Shown: positions 25,228 to 38,212, numbered from the stretch's first letter. The stretch: DNA of 64,000 nucleotides from Hamiltosporidium tvaerminnensis (GCA_022605425.2 CM061255.1:1-64000), one strand, 5' to 3'. Notes: a model not told the origin generated them from the sequence alone. Translations and numbers: made by a program.

Positions 25228-25336
25228 CATAAATTGTATAAACACAGGCTTAAGGTTCAATTAAAGTACAGCAACAGATTCTTATTGATAAAGCTAAAAA
25301 AAATATTTATTTTTATTCCAAATTCTTTTAATGACT

Positions 25337-27075
25337 TTTTTTTCAAATATTGATGATCTCAGTAATAAGCTGACTTAATATATCCGTTATATCATTACAT
25401 TTATAAAAAATCTGATATTTTGTTTCAGAATCTAAAATATCAAATTCTTCGATATTTGTTTTAAGTTCTTTTAAAAACTTTTTTAATTGGCAAAGCCACT
25501 ATATTATACAGCCTATTATCCAACCTGTTATCTAGACTACTTTTCAAACTATAGCAATTTTTATACACATCAAAAAGATTTATCAAGCATTTTTAAAGAT
25601 TTTGTATGAAACTTTTTTCTGAAATGTGATCCACTATGTTGTGCAGACAAAGATTAATATCTTGAGATTCAAAATGCTTAAAACCAGAAAGTAATTTTAA
25701 TACATCTTCTACTCTAAGATACAGGTCACCAGATGAAGACAACGAATTATCATATATGTAATAGTAAAGGGGATAAAATAAACGACCAGAATCTTCATCT
25801 AACAAAATATTTAAATTATTTTCTGTCATAAATAAGTAGGTTAATTACAATAAATATAATGTAAAATATCTCTCAAATAAAGAAAGACCATTTTTAAGGC
25901 CCAGATATATATGCATAAGTATTATTTTTATTGGCTGTACATTCAAGACAATTATGCTTTGATAAGAGAAATTTTTATGTGGCTCTGATAAATCATTTTC
26001 TGAAAACTCTATAAATTTTTGTAGCTGTTTTAAAAGTTTATCGTATTTTATAAAAAAATATTCAAAAAGAAATTGAACATAAAAAATATCCCTTTCCTCG
26101 ATCTGATCAGTTATATTATCTGCGTATAAAAAGAAAAATAGAATTAAATCATAAAAAATTGGGTAGCTTTTATATTCTTGAAGCTTGTCTTTGATTTTCT
26201 TAAATACTGAACCTTTTAATACTTTTTAAATTGATCTTTTGTAAAAATGGTATTGATTTCATATTCCCAAATTCTATTCGAAGATTCAATTATATTTTCT
26301 ATTTCATTAATAGTCTCATTTGTGGTTATAAAATCAATTTCCTCTTTTAAGATTTCTATCATATCGGTTTCTGAAAAATTTATAGGTAAATTACTTGAAT
26401 CAACATTGATAGTGTCTAAGGTAATCATTTTTTGAATCTGTTTTTTTAAAACAAGCAAAATTTTTTTTAAATTAGGTTTTTTTTGGTTTTTGCACATAAT
26501 AAAATCATATTGTGTTCAGATTTATATATGTAACTGTCAATTGTATTTATCACATTATTCCAATGGCCAGGATAAGGGGGCATAGGATTTTCTCCAGAAA
26601 AATTTTCAGAACTGCGTATTGATAAATCTATAGTTGCATCTTCTAGCACTGCATCTCCTAGGGGATTTATCAAAGAAATCAGTTCTGTGATTGTTCTATT
26701 ATGTTTTGCCTCTTTTATTTTACTTTTTTTTCCAGAAATTTCTATGGCCTGTGCATAAATTTCTTTTCCACTAGCCTTTCGTTTGCCTGCAAATAATTGG
26801 TGTTGAAACCCGGATGTGCTAGGTATTGATTCAAACGACTTATTTTCATAACTACCATATGAATGATTATAGGTATTTGAACATTCATTTTTTGGATTTA
26901 TATCGTCATTATACATTGCGCCTTTAATATACTCATATTGCCACAATTCTTCGGAACCACCATCATAACAGAGATTTTGTGTACATTCAATATTATCATT
27001 CTCTTCTATTGTTGTTACCTTTGCACAAAAGATGATATAAATCATTGTTCAAAAAATTATTAGTATTCGTGGCAT
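25337..27075 (-). pseudogene. Dead paralogue of the secreted family at 5902-7592
   Basis: The original ATG is likely at 27073-27075. A TGA follows nine codons later inside the signal peptide, and the frame then runs 192 codons to 26467. A frameshift moves to the frame 26497-26216 and another to the segment read ~26200-25860 (NITDQIEERDIFYVQ...). A TAA sits where the relative has Glu (LLEFTYLF against LL*LTYLF). The same frame then reads on to 25593, and fragments reach about 25337 (LKELKTNIEEFDIL). Order and spacing match the 5902-7592 gene along its whole length. At least one stop in the signal peptide, one internal stop and three frameshifts make this a clear pseudogene. It confirms that the two halves of the 5902-7592 locus belong to one gene. 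Confidence 0.85.
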
Positions 27076-29084
27076 TGATAAATTTCTGGGAGTTATCAAA
27101 TTTAAATCTATAAAAAAAATTCATTATTCCAAAATTTGTTTATTCTTTTCTTCTAAAATCGAATATTTCGGTGCAAATTGATATTTTTTTTATATTTCGG
27201 ATTACTTTTTATTCTAATCTTCATGGATGAAATTCATATTCGATTATTTTATATTCTGTAAACATGTTTTTTTACGCTTTTTTTCTAAGAAAAATAAAAA
27301 TTATTTAAAAGCCACATTCTATAGAATAGATTCATGTTTCTTTTGTATTCAATACTATTCAAGACTCAATTTTCTTTTGTATTCGAAAAAATCGTTTATT
27401 TTTTCTTTAATGTTTACATTGCTAGGTCAAATTTACTAAATCTATAATGTCTAAATATCTATACTCGTTGGATTTTCATTCATATAACTTTCGTAATAAA
27501 AAAAACTAGATTTTTATTAACTCTTTTTGGATATTAATGATTTGTTCTCCTTTTTTGAAAATTAAATGTGTTCTAAAAATTTGAAATTCGTTAAAAAAAT
27601 CATTTTAAAAATATTTAAAAAAATACTTGGATTTTAGAAAAGAAATAAATAGCAAATGTTGATTCAGAATTTTTTTTGCATATAAGTTATTTTTTACAAT
27701 TTATTTTCGATTAAATAAGATAAATATATAATAGTTGTATTGCTGTTTATTAACATATAAATTGTGCCTATTATAAATCTTATTTAAATCGGCAGTAATT
27801 ATTTTTTTTTAAATTTAAACATAATGCTAAATATATAATGCGGAAGAAATGAATGGAATTTTTAAGTGTAAGATATTTGTTACGCATTAATCATAAATCT
27901 TATATTTTTAGAATATTCAAATTTTTCAAAAAAATCATAACTTGTGTTATTCTAAGAATCAAGAAAAATATAAAACTTGAAAATAAATTCATATTTTAAC
28001 GTATGTAATCTAATTTTGCCTTGAGTTGAAACGGAATTCCATATAAACAATCGAAATCTTAAAACAATTAATTACAGCTGAAAAATGAAAAATGCATATT
28101 TTATGATGATGTTAAATATACAAAATCCAGATTGTATGTATACATTGATTCTTTGATTAATATTCCGCTCTTTAGGCATATCAACCTTATTTTTTGGTTT
28201 TTTGATGTTTATTTATAACTTTATTTGTCAAATTGCAAACAATCAGATTTTTAATTCTCAAAAATTTAGAAAATCTGAGTTATAGTTATTTTTAGAATTT
28301 AATTTCTTTTAAATCTTATTGCGAATGATTGCCATTAAACAAAAAAGGAAAAATATTGTTATCGCGATGGTTAAAATCTTAAAACACTTATCCAGTTTGC
28401 CAATGAATTTCTAAAAAATGCTTTAAAGCTTTATAATTGCTGTTTGGAAAACGAATTTTCTAACATAATTTTAATAAAAACTCTGTAAATTACCTAAGAC
28501 AATTAACTTTTTTTTGAAAATATCCGGTTAAAGTATTATTTTGCGCAGACATTAGAACATAATTGCTAATATGATATTTATTTCAAACAGATATTTCATC
28601 GACTCGATACCTTATTTTATATTTTGATGTAAAAAAATCTGTTTGAGAAAAATTTTAATTCTATAAAAAGTAAAATTAAAATTATTAGCTAGCAAATATT
28701 ACCTTATCTAACTATTAAATGGATTTTTATAAATTAAACTAAATTTTTAGAAATTATTTCGAAATATTTATTTGATTACTAATATGTTCTGTTATAAACA
28801 CCAATATATTTTAAATGTATTTTTATGGTTTTTGGTTATCAAATTTAAATGAAAGAATGAAACGATTTTAGAATTTATTCTTTTCAATATGATTTATCCT
28901 AAATGTAATCCATGATACGAAATTTAAACCATTATTACTTTATAAAACACAAAAAACATTTAAATAAATATTTATTATCTATAGTAATATAATTGTGAGT
29001 GATAGAGGTGTTTGTTTTTGTTGAGTACGTTTCTTTTAAAAATTTTACTTCTTTTGAAGAAGTAGCAAGTTTATTATTGTTATA
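27076..29084. other. Intergenic, nothing recognised
   Basis: AT-rich. A 70-codon Phe/Lys/Tyr-rich frame at 27227-27439 (+) looks like base-composition noise. No RNA gene or repeat seen. Confidence 0.5.
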
Positions 29085-29345
29085 ATTACATTAACCCTGT
29101 TCTAGGTTATGCATAAATAGCTGCACCCCAAACACTTCATCGGTACCCTATGCGATACCTACATCTCGAAGTATTTCCTCTAAAAGAGGTGTAGGACTTA
29201 ATTAATGGCGATACTGTTGCCCATATTTCGTTAATGTCCGTTGCATGGGGTGTGATCATATGTAGAACTCCACCCTGGCATCCTCCAAGACTATGCAGCA
29301 TTCCCACTTACTCTACACATTCCGAATCGAAGTAACTTATGGAAA
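29085..29345 (-). repeat. GC-richer interspersed repeat, copy in minus orientation
   Basis: The reverse complement aligns through about 200 bases with 38862-39078. Shared blocks are GCTGCATAGTCTTG, CCATGCAACG then ACATTAACGAA, GGGCAAC, TAGGTATC, and CCTAGAAC near the end. Identity by eye is around 70 percent with small indels. It is non-coding in all frames. GC-richer sequence of the same kind continues to about 29570 without a partner in this window. It could be a solo LTR, a SINE or a MITE. The element ends in an AACCTAGAACnGnGTTAATGT segment shared with two other sites. Confidence 0.65.
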
Positions 29346-29704
29346 ATATATATATCTCGGTTAGTTACATAGGGTGTACTTAGACACTGAAATGTCATAC
29401 CATCAGGTATAATCTGCTGTGTAGCTTTCCTAGCTTTAAAAAACTTTGTTTTTATAATTACCAACCGCTAAGTCTTCGTACCTGAGTCAGCAAAGCTAGG
29501 TTTCCACGCTTTTACATGTAGTTACCTACAAGTTGCGCGATCCTCGATCTAGTTAGATAAAAACACCACAAAATAGATTTGTAGAAAAATTTTGGTTAAT
29601 CTGTAGACCTTCTCCTCCCCATGCAAATCAAATTGAACAGCCTAAAAAGTAGTGTTGTTTTATTCCTATCAAAAATTTAAAAAATGTATTTCATATAGTA
29701 ATTC

Positions 29705-29955
29705 ATATACTCATTCCCCACCATACCGGGAGCAAAATTTGCTTGGGGTATTCTCTGCTTGTAGTAAGAGGCGACTAAAAGGGACTGGTCTCCCATGTTG
29801 GGGCTGGGCGTAGAGCTAACAACCCACCGTTTAAAACCAACTTGTTAAGAAACTCGAAAAAGTAAAAAAATCTACTGGAAAAAGACTGGTGGGCGGTATT
29901 ACTGTGGGAGGCTAAGGCTCATGCAGGGCTGTAATGCCGAGAATGAATGAATGGA
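29705..29955 (+). mobile_element. Fragment resembling the 5' region of an arthropod non-LTR retrotransposon
   Basis: A sharply GC-rich block in AT-rich DNA. It contains TAGTAAGAGGCGACTAAAAG, TTGGGGCTGGGCGTAGAGCT, CAACTTGTTAAGAAACTC and GGCTCATGCAGGGCTGTAAT. From memory these are hallmark strings of the leader of an RTE-like LINE widespread in arthropods and other invertebrates, just upstream of its endonuclease/RT frame. That coding region is absent, so only a leader fragment is present. Good preservation against its surroundings suggests a later arrival than the other relics. If the match holds, the source is probably the animal host. Family and source are inference. Confidence 0.5.
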
Positions 29956-29987
29956 TTCACATACTCAAAAACAAGCAGATAGTCTTT

Positions 29988-30012
29988 TAGGTGGTTATTA
30001 TCCGACCACCTA
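29988..30012. other. 8-bp inverted repeat
   Basis: TAGGTGGT and ACCACCTA flank a 9-base spacer (TATTATCCG). It lies about 35 bases after the LINE-like fragment and 430 bases before the 7-TM gene. It could form a hairpin in DNA or RNA, or be a transposon end. No function is assignable. Confidence 0.4.
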
Positions 30013-30440
30013 TAATATACTTATACTTTTAATTAAAATTAATAAACTTTTTTAGATTCTTTTAAAAAACATAGAGTTTATTAATCTATGCTCATAAGGT
30101 TTTATAATTCTATTAATAAATTTATTTCAATAGATACAAATTGATATTATCATTATTAACATAAATTTGTTCATTATTTTTGAAAATATCTAATAATTGC
30201 GGTTTTAAAACATAATTACATTCTAAAATGAGTTTTTTAATTTCCATATGATTCATTTACTATAAATAATTAAATTAAATGTAAATTTGCAATTCGAATT
30301 GTTTATAATTTTATAAAATACTCAATTAGATGTAAATAAACGTTATTTGGTTTGTCCTCATAAAAAAAAACAAATTATATTCTCATTTATATTTGATTGG
30401 ATATAAATATTATAAATTTCCCAAAAAAGGAAAAAAATAA
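30013..30440. other. Spacer upstream of the 7-TM gene
   Basis: AT-rich, no gene. TTTCCC lies about 20 bases before the ATG at 30441 and may be the microsporidian start-site element. Confidence 0.45.
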
Positions 30441-31208
30441 ATGTTATTTTTGCTTATTTTAGAAGATACAAAATGTTCATATTTAACCGGTTTTTTAGAA
30501 AATATAACTAAAAACTATCAAGGTATAATAAAAAATCTGCAATTTATCCTACTTATTACTATGGCTTTATTTTTAATGTTGATTGGAATTCGATTTATGA
30601 CCATTTCGTTAGCAATATTACTTGTTTTGTTAGGAGTGTGTACATGTTATGATATCTTGAAAAAGGCTGAATTTGCTTATAATAATGGAAAAAATTTTCT
30701 ATTTATGCCACCAAGTACATATAAAGACTATGTCATATATGCACTAGAAAACCCTCATATTGTTCATCTAATAATTATTGTATTATCACTTGTTTTGGCT
30801 TCAATTATTCTTGCTGTTTTCAGAGGAATATTTGCTCTTTTGTATGGTATTTTACTTATATTTATATACAAAGAGGGTTTTCATATAACAGCTTTTGCAG
30901 AACTTGGAATTCAAAATGAAGTTTTAAGAGGAATAATTTTTGTAGCAATTGCTGTTTTTGGATTTTTTATAATTGCCGTAAAACTTAATGAAGTACTATT
31001 TGCACTTATATTTAGTTTTATGGGTTCTGTATTGCTTTTAATTACGTTAGAAGCGTTTTTAAAGCAAAAATGGGGATATGAGAGTGCTTTTCATGATTTA
31101 CAAAAGAAAGTTTTGCCCGAAATTCGTTCTGATTCACTTCTTATTTTGAGTATTATGATTGCCGTATCTTTTGGTATACAATTAAGTTCTATTATATTCT
31201 CTTTATAG
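30441..31208 (+). CDS. Seven-transmembrane protein, unknown function
   Basis: Complete 255-aa frame from ATG 30441. Hydrophobic segments lie at about residues 33-53, 54-72, 108-126, 128-143, 164-183, 184-204 and 231-255. They come mostly as closely spaced pairs, with a short polar loop (DILKKAEFAYNNGKNF) between the second and third. The last helix ends the protein, with almost no tail. There is no cleavable signal peptide; residues 1-8 are only a short hydrophobic start. The paired arrangement and length recall TMEM198/DUF4203-type membrane proteins, but I see no diagnostic motif. No transporter signature is visible either. Intact, with ordinary codon use for this genome, so probably a working gene despite its subtelomeric place. 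Confidence 0.8.
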   Translation: MLFLLILEDTKCSYLTGFLENITKNYQGIIKNLQFILLITMALFLMLIGIRFMTISLAILLVLLGVCTCYDILKKAEFAYNNGKNFLFMPPSTYKDYVIYALENPHIVHLIIIVLSLVLASIILAVFRGIFALLYGILLIFIYKEGFHITAFAELGIQNEVLRGIIFVAIAVFGFFIIAVKLNEVLFALIFSFMGSVLLLITLEAFLKQKWGYESAFHDLQKKVLPEIRSDSLLILSIMIAVSFGIQLSSIIFSL

Positions 31209-33740
31209 ATATTTTATATTTCTTATTAAAATAAAATCATTGCTTTATAATTTTTATTAAAAAAATCAGATATAACATTTAAATTCGTTTTTTATTAATT
31301 CATTTTACCACAAAAATTTACATTAAAGTACCAAATTATACTATGGATTAGAATTTAATAAATGGTTTTTAAAATTTAGTTTCATGGTTTAGAATCATTG
31401 AACTTTTAAATCCAATATTCTCTTAGTTAAGTATATTTTCCTTCGATTTTTTTATATTTTATTAATTCCAATACAAAAATTTTTAGCTAATTATCAAGAT
31501 AGTATTTGATTAAATTTTATAAAATAGTCTATTTTTACTTTTCCAAGGTATTACATTGTTTAGTAAAAACTGTTTTTTTGTTAATGATAGTAACGAATAT
31601 TTTTTTAACTAATATATCGAGATATATTACTCCATGTATTGATTTTTACAAAAAAAATGTACAAAGTTTAAATTTAATTTTAAATATCTATAAATAATTG
31701 TAATGTTTTTGAAATTACTTAACTATGCACTACCTTTATTAAACAATTCAAAAATTACTAGCCCAAATAGGTCTTAGAGAGGCGGTATAAAATAAACAAA
31801 CTGCTATGTTTCTAAATTTCTCTATATCTTTGTAGGAAATTAAATATTTTTACATTTTACAGAATTAAGTTTTTTTTGCTTTAATTTAGCTGAATGTGAT
31901 AAATAGAGCAAATATTGTATAATTTGCTATTTATTAATCTTTTATAAATTTAGATCTTAAAATAGTCCAAATATATTATCTATTTTTAAATTCTTGGTAA
32001 GATTGGGAAATTTACAGGTATAATTTAAATTTATGAGTATTAAGATACGATACAAAAGCTTTGAAATCTGTCGAATTATATCGAGGATTTAAACACGCAG
32101 AATTTGTCTCTTTCGTATGTAAGAAATATACCTGTATGATTTGCGATCGTTTTTTATTTTTATTCGAACATGTGAAATGTTTTAAATGGCATAAGCTTAT
32201 TATGATCATTTGCTCATTGAATATTTTGGGTTAAAGTTGCATCTTTGGTTCATTAAAGCTTTGATTTCAAATCAAAATATTTTCGATTAACAATGCTCAT
32301 CTTTAACTTTTTGTTCGTGGTTTAATAGAAAAATAAAACCGGCTTAATTTACTTAAAACGCAAACAAAAATATAAATGGTTTATCCATTCATGTTTAACT
32401 TAAAAATGTGTAAATTTTCGCTTTTTATAGTCACCAGGTCTTCTTTTTCATGTCTTTAATGAGAAAGATCATTAAATACCTATGATTTATACACAATGAA
32501 TTTACAAAAGAATAGTTTCAAAAAAAAAAACAAAATTCTCTAGATCGAGTTTAATGAACATATAAAGTATATATTTAGATACAAAAATAAATTCAAACGA
32601 AAATAGAATGTCAGAAATTTTGTCTAAAACAAATATCTACAGCTGAAATTATTCCAATATTAATAAAATTACAAACCTAGTTACTCCTTCCATTCTTTTT
32701 TAACTCTTTCAGAGTCGAAGATGACAAATAAAGGCTTCCAAATGGCTTCTTTTATTTTTTTGAAACTCTGGATTACAGGGTGTTGGCATATATATCTAGT
32801 GTCGTTCGAATCTCACCAAAAAGGTAAATATCAATAAAACAGCATTAAATGTAACCAATGATATTCTATACTATTTTTAAAATCATTGCTGTGTATATTT
32901 CACTTTTAATGTTTCAGATTTAAATTTATAATGCAATCAAACAATATATCTATGAATTCTTTCAATATCTGATAATTTTTAGCGGCATGTTTTTACTTCA
33001 AATGAAATTACTACTCTTATAAAAGAAATATTATAAAATCTAATCTTAAAATAAAAAATATCGTTATAATCTCAAATAGATAATGTCTTGTGCAAAAATA
33101 ACCTAAAAAAGGTTTTAAATCTATAAATTATACTCAATATTAAATTTAATAAATATATTTTCCACTGTAATATAACTATGAAGAGAAATATTAAAAATAA
33201 ACACCTTTCTTATTTCTATTGTCGATTTATCAAGGTTTACAAATATTAAAAATGAGGCTGAAAATAAAGAAAGTGAATGAATATATGCGGTCTTCTAAAA
33301 AATATATACAGTAATTACATTCTAAGGATAATATATAAAAAAAAGAAAATTATAGTTTTTTAACTTTTCTAAATGATTGTGGAAACAATATTGTAGTTTT
33401 TACAAACTAAATACAAAAAACTTGAGTTAAATTTTGAAAATTGAATATATTATAAATTATAATTCAACTATTCGTTAATTTTTTTTTATTAGGATTTTTA
33501 TTTCATTATTTGTTGCAGTAGCTGATTAATAAATGAATGAAATATTTATTTTGGAACAATTTAAAATCAAAAGAAGAATTGTTTCTTTTTTTCTTTAACC
33601 TTAATGTTCATCGAAATATTAGAACATTTCATTTATTGGATATCAATAGAAAATAAATTTATTTTGTTTTAATTAACTGTTTAATTATATTAATCAAATT
33701 ATTTCTCTTCTAAATTAAGAAAAACATAGAAGCATTGCAA
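31209..33740. other. Intergenic, nothing recognised
   Basis: 2.5 kb of AT-rich DNA. Frames of 60-65 codons at 31506-31697 (+, TTG start) and 32012-32209 (-) have no support. No repeat or RNA gene seen. Confidence 0.5.
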
Positions 33741-36062
33741 ATGAAAATTAAATTTTACAAAATCGAAATACGAAACAAGAATTTCATGTTTTGTATGAAA
33801 CTTCTATTTCTAATAATTAGTACAATTAGTGGAAGTAGAAAATTTATTTTATATTTTCATAATAACGAATATTTGAGTATGGAAAATAATAAATGTCAGC
33901 TTAAACTTACCAATTCTATCAATGATGGATATAAATATTATCAGCATGAAGAATGCGAGGGTCGAAATATACTTGAAATTGAAGAGATAGATATATTTCC
34001 ATGTAAATTTGAAGGATATCAAGATAAAAAAAGCAATCCATGTATTTATCTTTAGATAGATACCAAAGTAATAAATTTGAAAGATTTTTTATATTTTATA
34101 AAAAAAATTAAAGAAGATGTCTTTCAAAATGTGAATTTCAGAATTTTTTTTACTGAAATTAAAATATTTGATTGTTTAAAGTTTAAAAATGATAAAAATT
34201 TGTGCAAAATTATAAGAAAGAGTTTAATATCTTTGATAATAAATTTTAAAAATGAAAATTATGATAAAGATTTTCAATATAAATATCATTTTTCATCAAT
34301 TATAGTAAAAAATATTTTAATTGAATTTTTAAAAATTTACTTTTTTAGTAAAAAAGAGTTGGATACGATAAATGCTACAGAAGAAATCAAAAGAGTAATT
34401 GCAAATTTCAATGTACCATTTTTTGAAAAAAATAAAGAATTTATCAAATTTGATTCGAATCTTTTGGTCAAAGTTTGTAAAAAAGCAAAATCTAATTGGG
34501 AATTTGCAACAATTTTAAATTGTATTTTTAAAAAAATTAAAATTAAAAAATTAATTTTAGGAAATATAACCGAAACAAATCATTATATAGAATTACCTTC
34601 ATTTATATTCCGTTCTGTCAAAGAATTATGTTTATTTAAATGTGAAGATTTTAAATTTCTATTTAATGAAAACACCTGTTTAATTTTTGAGCGAATCGAA
34701 ATTATTTATTTAATATTTTGCAAAATCTCATATTTTACAGAAAATATTTTTAAAGATTTGAAATATCTAACTAAAATCAATATTTTATGTTCCGAAAATA
34801 TTAAAAATACAGCCAGAAGCGAAATAGATTTTATTTCAAATGATTTATTGATGGAATTTTACAATGAAATGTCTAATCTATGTGAGATGCATATTTTTAC
34901 TGACATAGTATCAAATAATAAAAAATATGATTTAGGTGTACTTAATGCAGACTCTTTTAATATCACAAAGGAAACACCAATTACTAAATTTGATTTCAAT
35001 GATTTAAAATACCAAATTGATTCATATTATTGGATAACATTTACAATCATGTTCATAACTTTTGATCTTTTTATTTTTAATTATAAAACTTTAGGTTTTC
35101 TTAACATTTATATAGAAAACGTATCTATTGACGGATTGTTCTTTACAAATACACTTATTGTTCAAAATATAAGAAAAATCTTTATAGTTAAATCCATGGT
35201 AGGTCCAAATTTTTTAAAAGATATTTTGTTACTTCCAAAATTAAAAGATATAAATTTCATAAACTGTAAATTCAATTTTACTGAAATTAGAAGTAAATTC
35301 TGTCAAAATAATAGTATAAAACTGTGTAAAATTAAAAATTCAGTATCAAATAATGACCAAGAAATATTAAATTTTATTAAGAAACTAAATAATGTCGAAA
35401 AAATTTCTTTAAAAAACAATGAAAATATAAAATGGTTTGATGAAAACTTTGTATCTAAAAAAAATCAATTTGAAAATCTTTTTAGTTTGATTCACATGAA
35501 TTCTAATTCAACTGAATTTTTACCAAATATTTGTTTATTGAAAAGTATTAGGATACTTTCAATTGGAAAAAAATATAAAGAAGGTTCCTTATCAAAAATA
35601 TTTAACGAAAACGTTTTATTAAAGATTTCTGAATTAAGATTTAAAGAATTTGAAATTGGATCAAAAGATAAATTGGCATTAAGAAATTTTATAGGACTAA
35701 AGTTGTTACACATACATTCTTGTAAGTTTAAATCGTGTTTATTTTCAGATATTTTTGATCAAAAAAAGGAATATTTTATTGAAAAATTATTTTTAAAAAA
35801 ACTTGTTTTAAGAATTCTGGATATTTTTTTTATTTCTAAATTGAAGTATTTAATGAACTTACAAATTGATGTTATGCATATTGAAGATACAAATATTCTT
35901 TTATTTACAATGTCAAGATTTTTATTTCACAACAGTTTAAATATAAATATTCTAACCGCATCAAATTCAAAATCTATATTAAATCTTCTCAAAGAAGAAT
36001 TTAGCAAGGAAAACATTTCAATATATTTCTTTTATAATCTTGATGAATGGTTTGTGTCTTAG
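33741..36062 (+). pseudogene. Secreted LRR-like protein gene interrupted by one in-frame TAG
   Basis: The ATG at 33741 opens a frame that meets a single TAG at 34053-34055 and then continues in the same frame to 36062. The downstream part has no ATG for about 250 codons, so it is not a separate gene. Without the stop the product would be ~773 aa. The N-terminus (FCMKLLFLIISTISGSR) is a signal peptide after a short basic lead; an ATG inside it could be the real start. The C-terminal two thirds carry irregular LRRs (IKKLILGNI, VKELCLFKCEDF, LKDINFINCKF, LRILSIGKKY). The layout, secreted and helical N-terminus then LRRs, matches the 14901-18407 gene, but sequence identity is low. One stop in an otherwise clean frame means a very young pseudogene, a read error, or read-through. 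Confidence 0.75.
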
Positions 36063-37776
36063 TTTAAATATTTCATAGTTAAATATTTCGAAACAAAATT
36101 GACAGTAAAATAAGTTTTAAATATATTTTCTTCAGTTGTTTTCTTTTATCATTCTGTTCGTCAATAAGTGCCAAAGTTTTTATGATTGTAAATAAATTTT
36201 ATTTTATGAAATCTCTTGAACATTTTATTGTCATAATTATATTTTTTTGATTTACATTATACTTTAATAATTTCAGAAAAGACTTTTTGGATTTAAAGTG
36301 TCTTCTAGTAATTCAAATCTTGATGCTTTATATTATTTAAAAAGAATTTGTTTGATCAATTTTTTAGATTACTTTACAAAGTGATTACTTTTTAATTATA
36401 TTATTATCTCAATTAGATAGAAAGCATCTATTCTTTAAGTATTAAAACGATGCGAATAGAGTGATAAATCAATTCAAAAGTTCTAAAAGGAATCTTATAT
36501 GCAGTCAGTATTTATACACAATATATTCTTCTCTAGTTTATCAGAATACTTAAAGGATAAGTATCTATAAAAAACGCATTTCCTAATATCTTCTAATTTA
36601 TATTGTATTAGAAAGAGATATAAAAAAATAAATCACATTTATTCTTTATATATCAATTTGAGTTGAGTAATTTGATTTTTTACTATAAAGCAGACGAAAA
36701 ATATACATTTAAAAATTGAGGAAAATACCAATAGCTTTATAGTGTTTGAATGGTTTAAATAAATAACAATTTTTAAAATATACTTTGAAATAAGCATGCC
36801 AGACATCTTAATAAAATCTATAAATAAACCTCATTTTTGCTACTTAAATATATTTTCTACATCTAGAGTTAATTTTAACTGAATGGATTCTTAGATATTA
36901 GCCATTATATTTGTTATAATTTATATAAACTCATTTTAAGGATAAAAGATAAGTAAAATTATGGTAAAAATCTAATTTAAGCCTTGGAATTAAATATTAA
37001 GTTGGTTTTTAAAACATTCTTAAGCAAAAAATATGTGAATGATTGTTTTTATATTATATAGGAATGTTAGAATCTTTAAAATAATTATTATATTTATTTT
37101 TAAAAATAATGTATATAAGAACAACGACACCTATAAAAAGGGTAAAAATGATACAATCTAGACAATTAAATAAGATCAGCCAAATAAACAAACACAACTT
37201 TTTGTAAACCGACCCGTTATATATAGCCACCATATCTGCATTCGGTCTTTTGTTCTAAAAACAACACCAATATATTCAGATAAATATATTAAAGGAGTAA
37301 ATTTACTAACCATTTGTGTTATATACATTGTTCTGAAGAGAAGTTAACCAAATTAAAATCTATCAATTTAATACGAATGTGTGAAGTTGATTTTAATTTT
37401 ATTTTAGGAATTTTTGGTGGAAAAAAATCAACACAAAATTTTCACTTGTTCCAAGGAGATTTAAGTAAGGAGGAGAAACGGTTTACACAATTTGAAAATT
37501 CTTTTAAGAACTTATTTTGTAATTTTTTATTTAATCAGATTATAAAATAGTAGTTTTCTTTGTAAGTAATAGACACGTAAAACTATATAAACCTAGCCTT
37601 TCTCTCTCGAATTACAATAGATTTCACCTGAGAAATACAAAAAAAAACATTCTCTTTCAAAAATTAAAGAAACTTAAGTAGCAGATTATACCTATTGGTA
37701 TGACATTGTAACATATATGTTAATCAATATAAGTCACTGAGATATTTCATATCCGAATGTCTATTTAATTTGAATT
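36063..37776. other. Intergenic, one doubtful small frame
   Basis: AT-rich. A 78-codon frame at 37314-37550 (+, TTG start, internal ATG) has a protein-like composition (CEVDFNFILGIFGGKK) but no homologue I know and no clear start. It could be a gene fragment. Otherwise nothing is seen. Confidence 0.4.
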
Positions 37777-38008
37777 GTGTAGTATAAGCAGAGAACTACT
37801 TCTACTCTTATACAAGACTGTTTCAGCCCCGGCATCACAGCCCATAATACCTATTCGAAGGAAAATTTCATTAGTTACTGGATTTTAATCCATTTCATAC
37901 ATTCTTTTACCTAAAAGCTTTTATTCACAAGTACTTAAAAACTACTTATGATGTATTAGAATAAGATCATCTATGTTAAACCTAGAACTGCGTTAATGTC
38001 ATAAAAAA
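37777..38008 (+). repeat. Repeat fragment sharing its end with 38862-39078
   Basis: A GC-richer block whose last ~31 bases (about 37976-38008, containing AACCTAGAACTGCGTTAATG) are identical to the end of the repeat at 38862-39078. The inner part is only vaguely similar. It starts with an imperfect inverted repeat (TATAAG ... CTTATA at ~37783-37813). The two identical ends are direct repeats about 1.07 kb apart, which could be the termini of one element or two related insertions. Confidence 0.5.
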
Positions 38009-38101
38009 TATATTTAAGAGCTACTTATTTTAAAAAACATGGGTTATTTAGTAAATAAAATTATAAATCTAATATTCAATAATTCCTTAAATCAATAACA
38101 C

Positions 38102-38212
38102 AAGCTTAATAACTAATAGAACTTCAAAGTCAATTTTAAACCTAATAACTATTAGAACATCAAAGTAATTTTGAACCTAATAACTATTAGAAGTTCAAAG
38201 TAAGTTTTAAAC
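38102..38212. repeat. Short tandem repeat, ~36 bp x 3
   Basis: Three units built on CTAATAACTATTAGAA followed by CATCAAAGTAATTTT occur at a spacing of 36 then 35 bases. Each core CTAATAACTATTAG is itself a palindrome. It lies between the direct-repeat ends at ~37990 and ~39060. Confidence 0.75.

Noticed and set aside
27227-27439. 70-codon plus-strand frame
   Set aside because: Phe/Lys/Tyr/Ser-rich, typical of chance frames here, with no supporting signal.
31506-31697. 63-codon plus-strand frame starting with TTG
   Set aside because: No ATG start, noise-like composition, no context.
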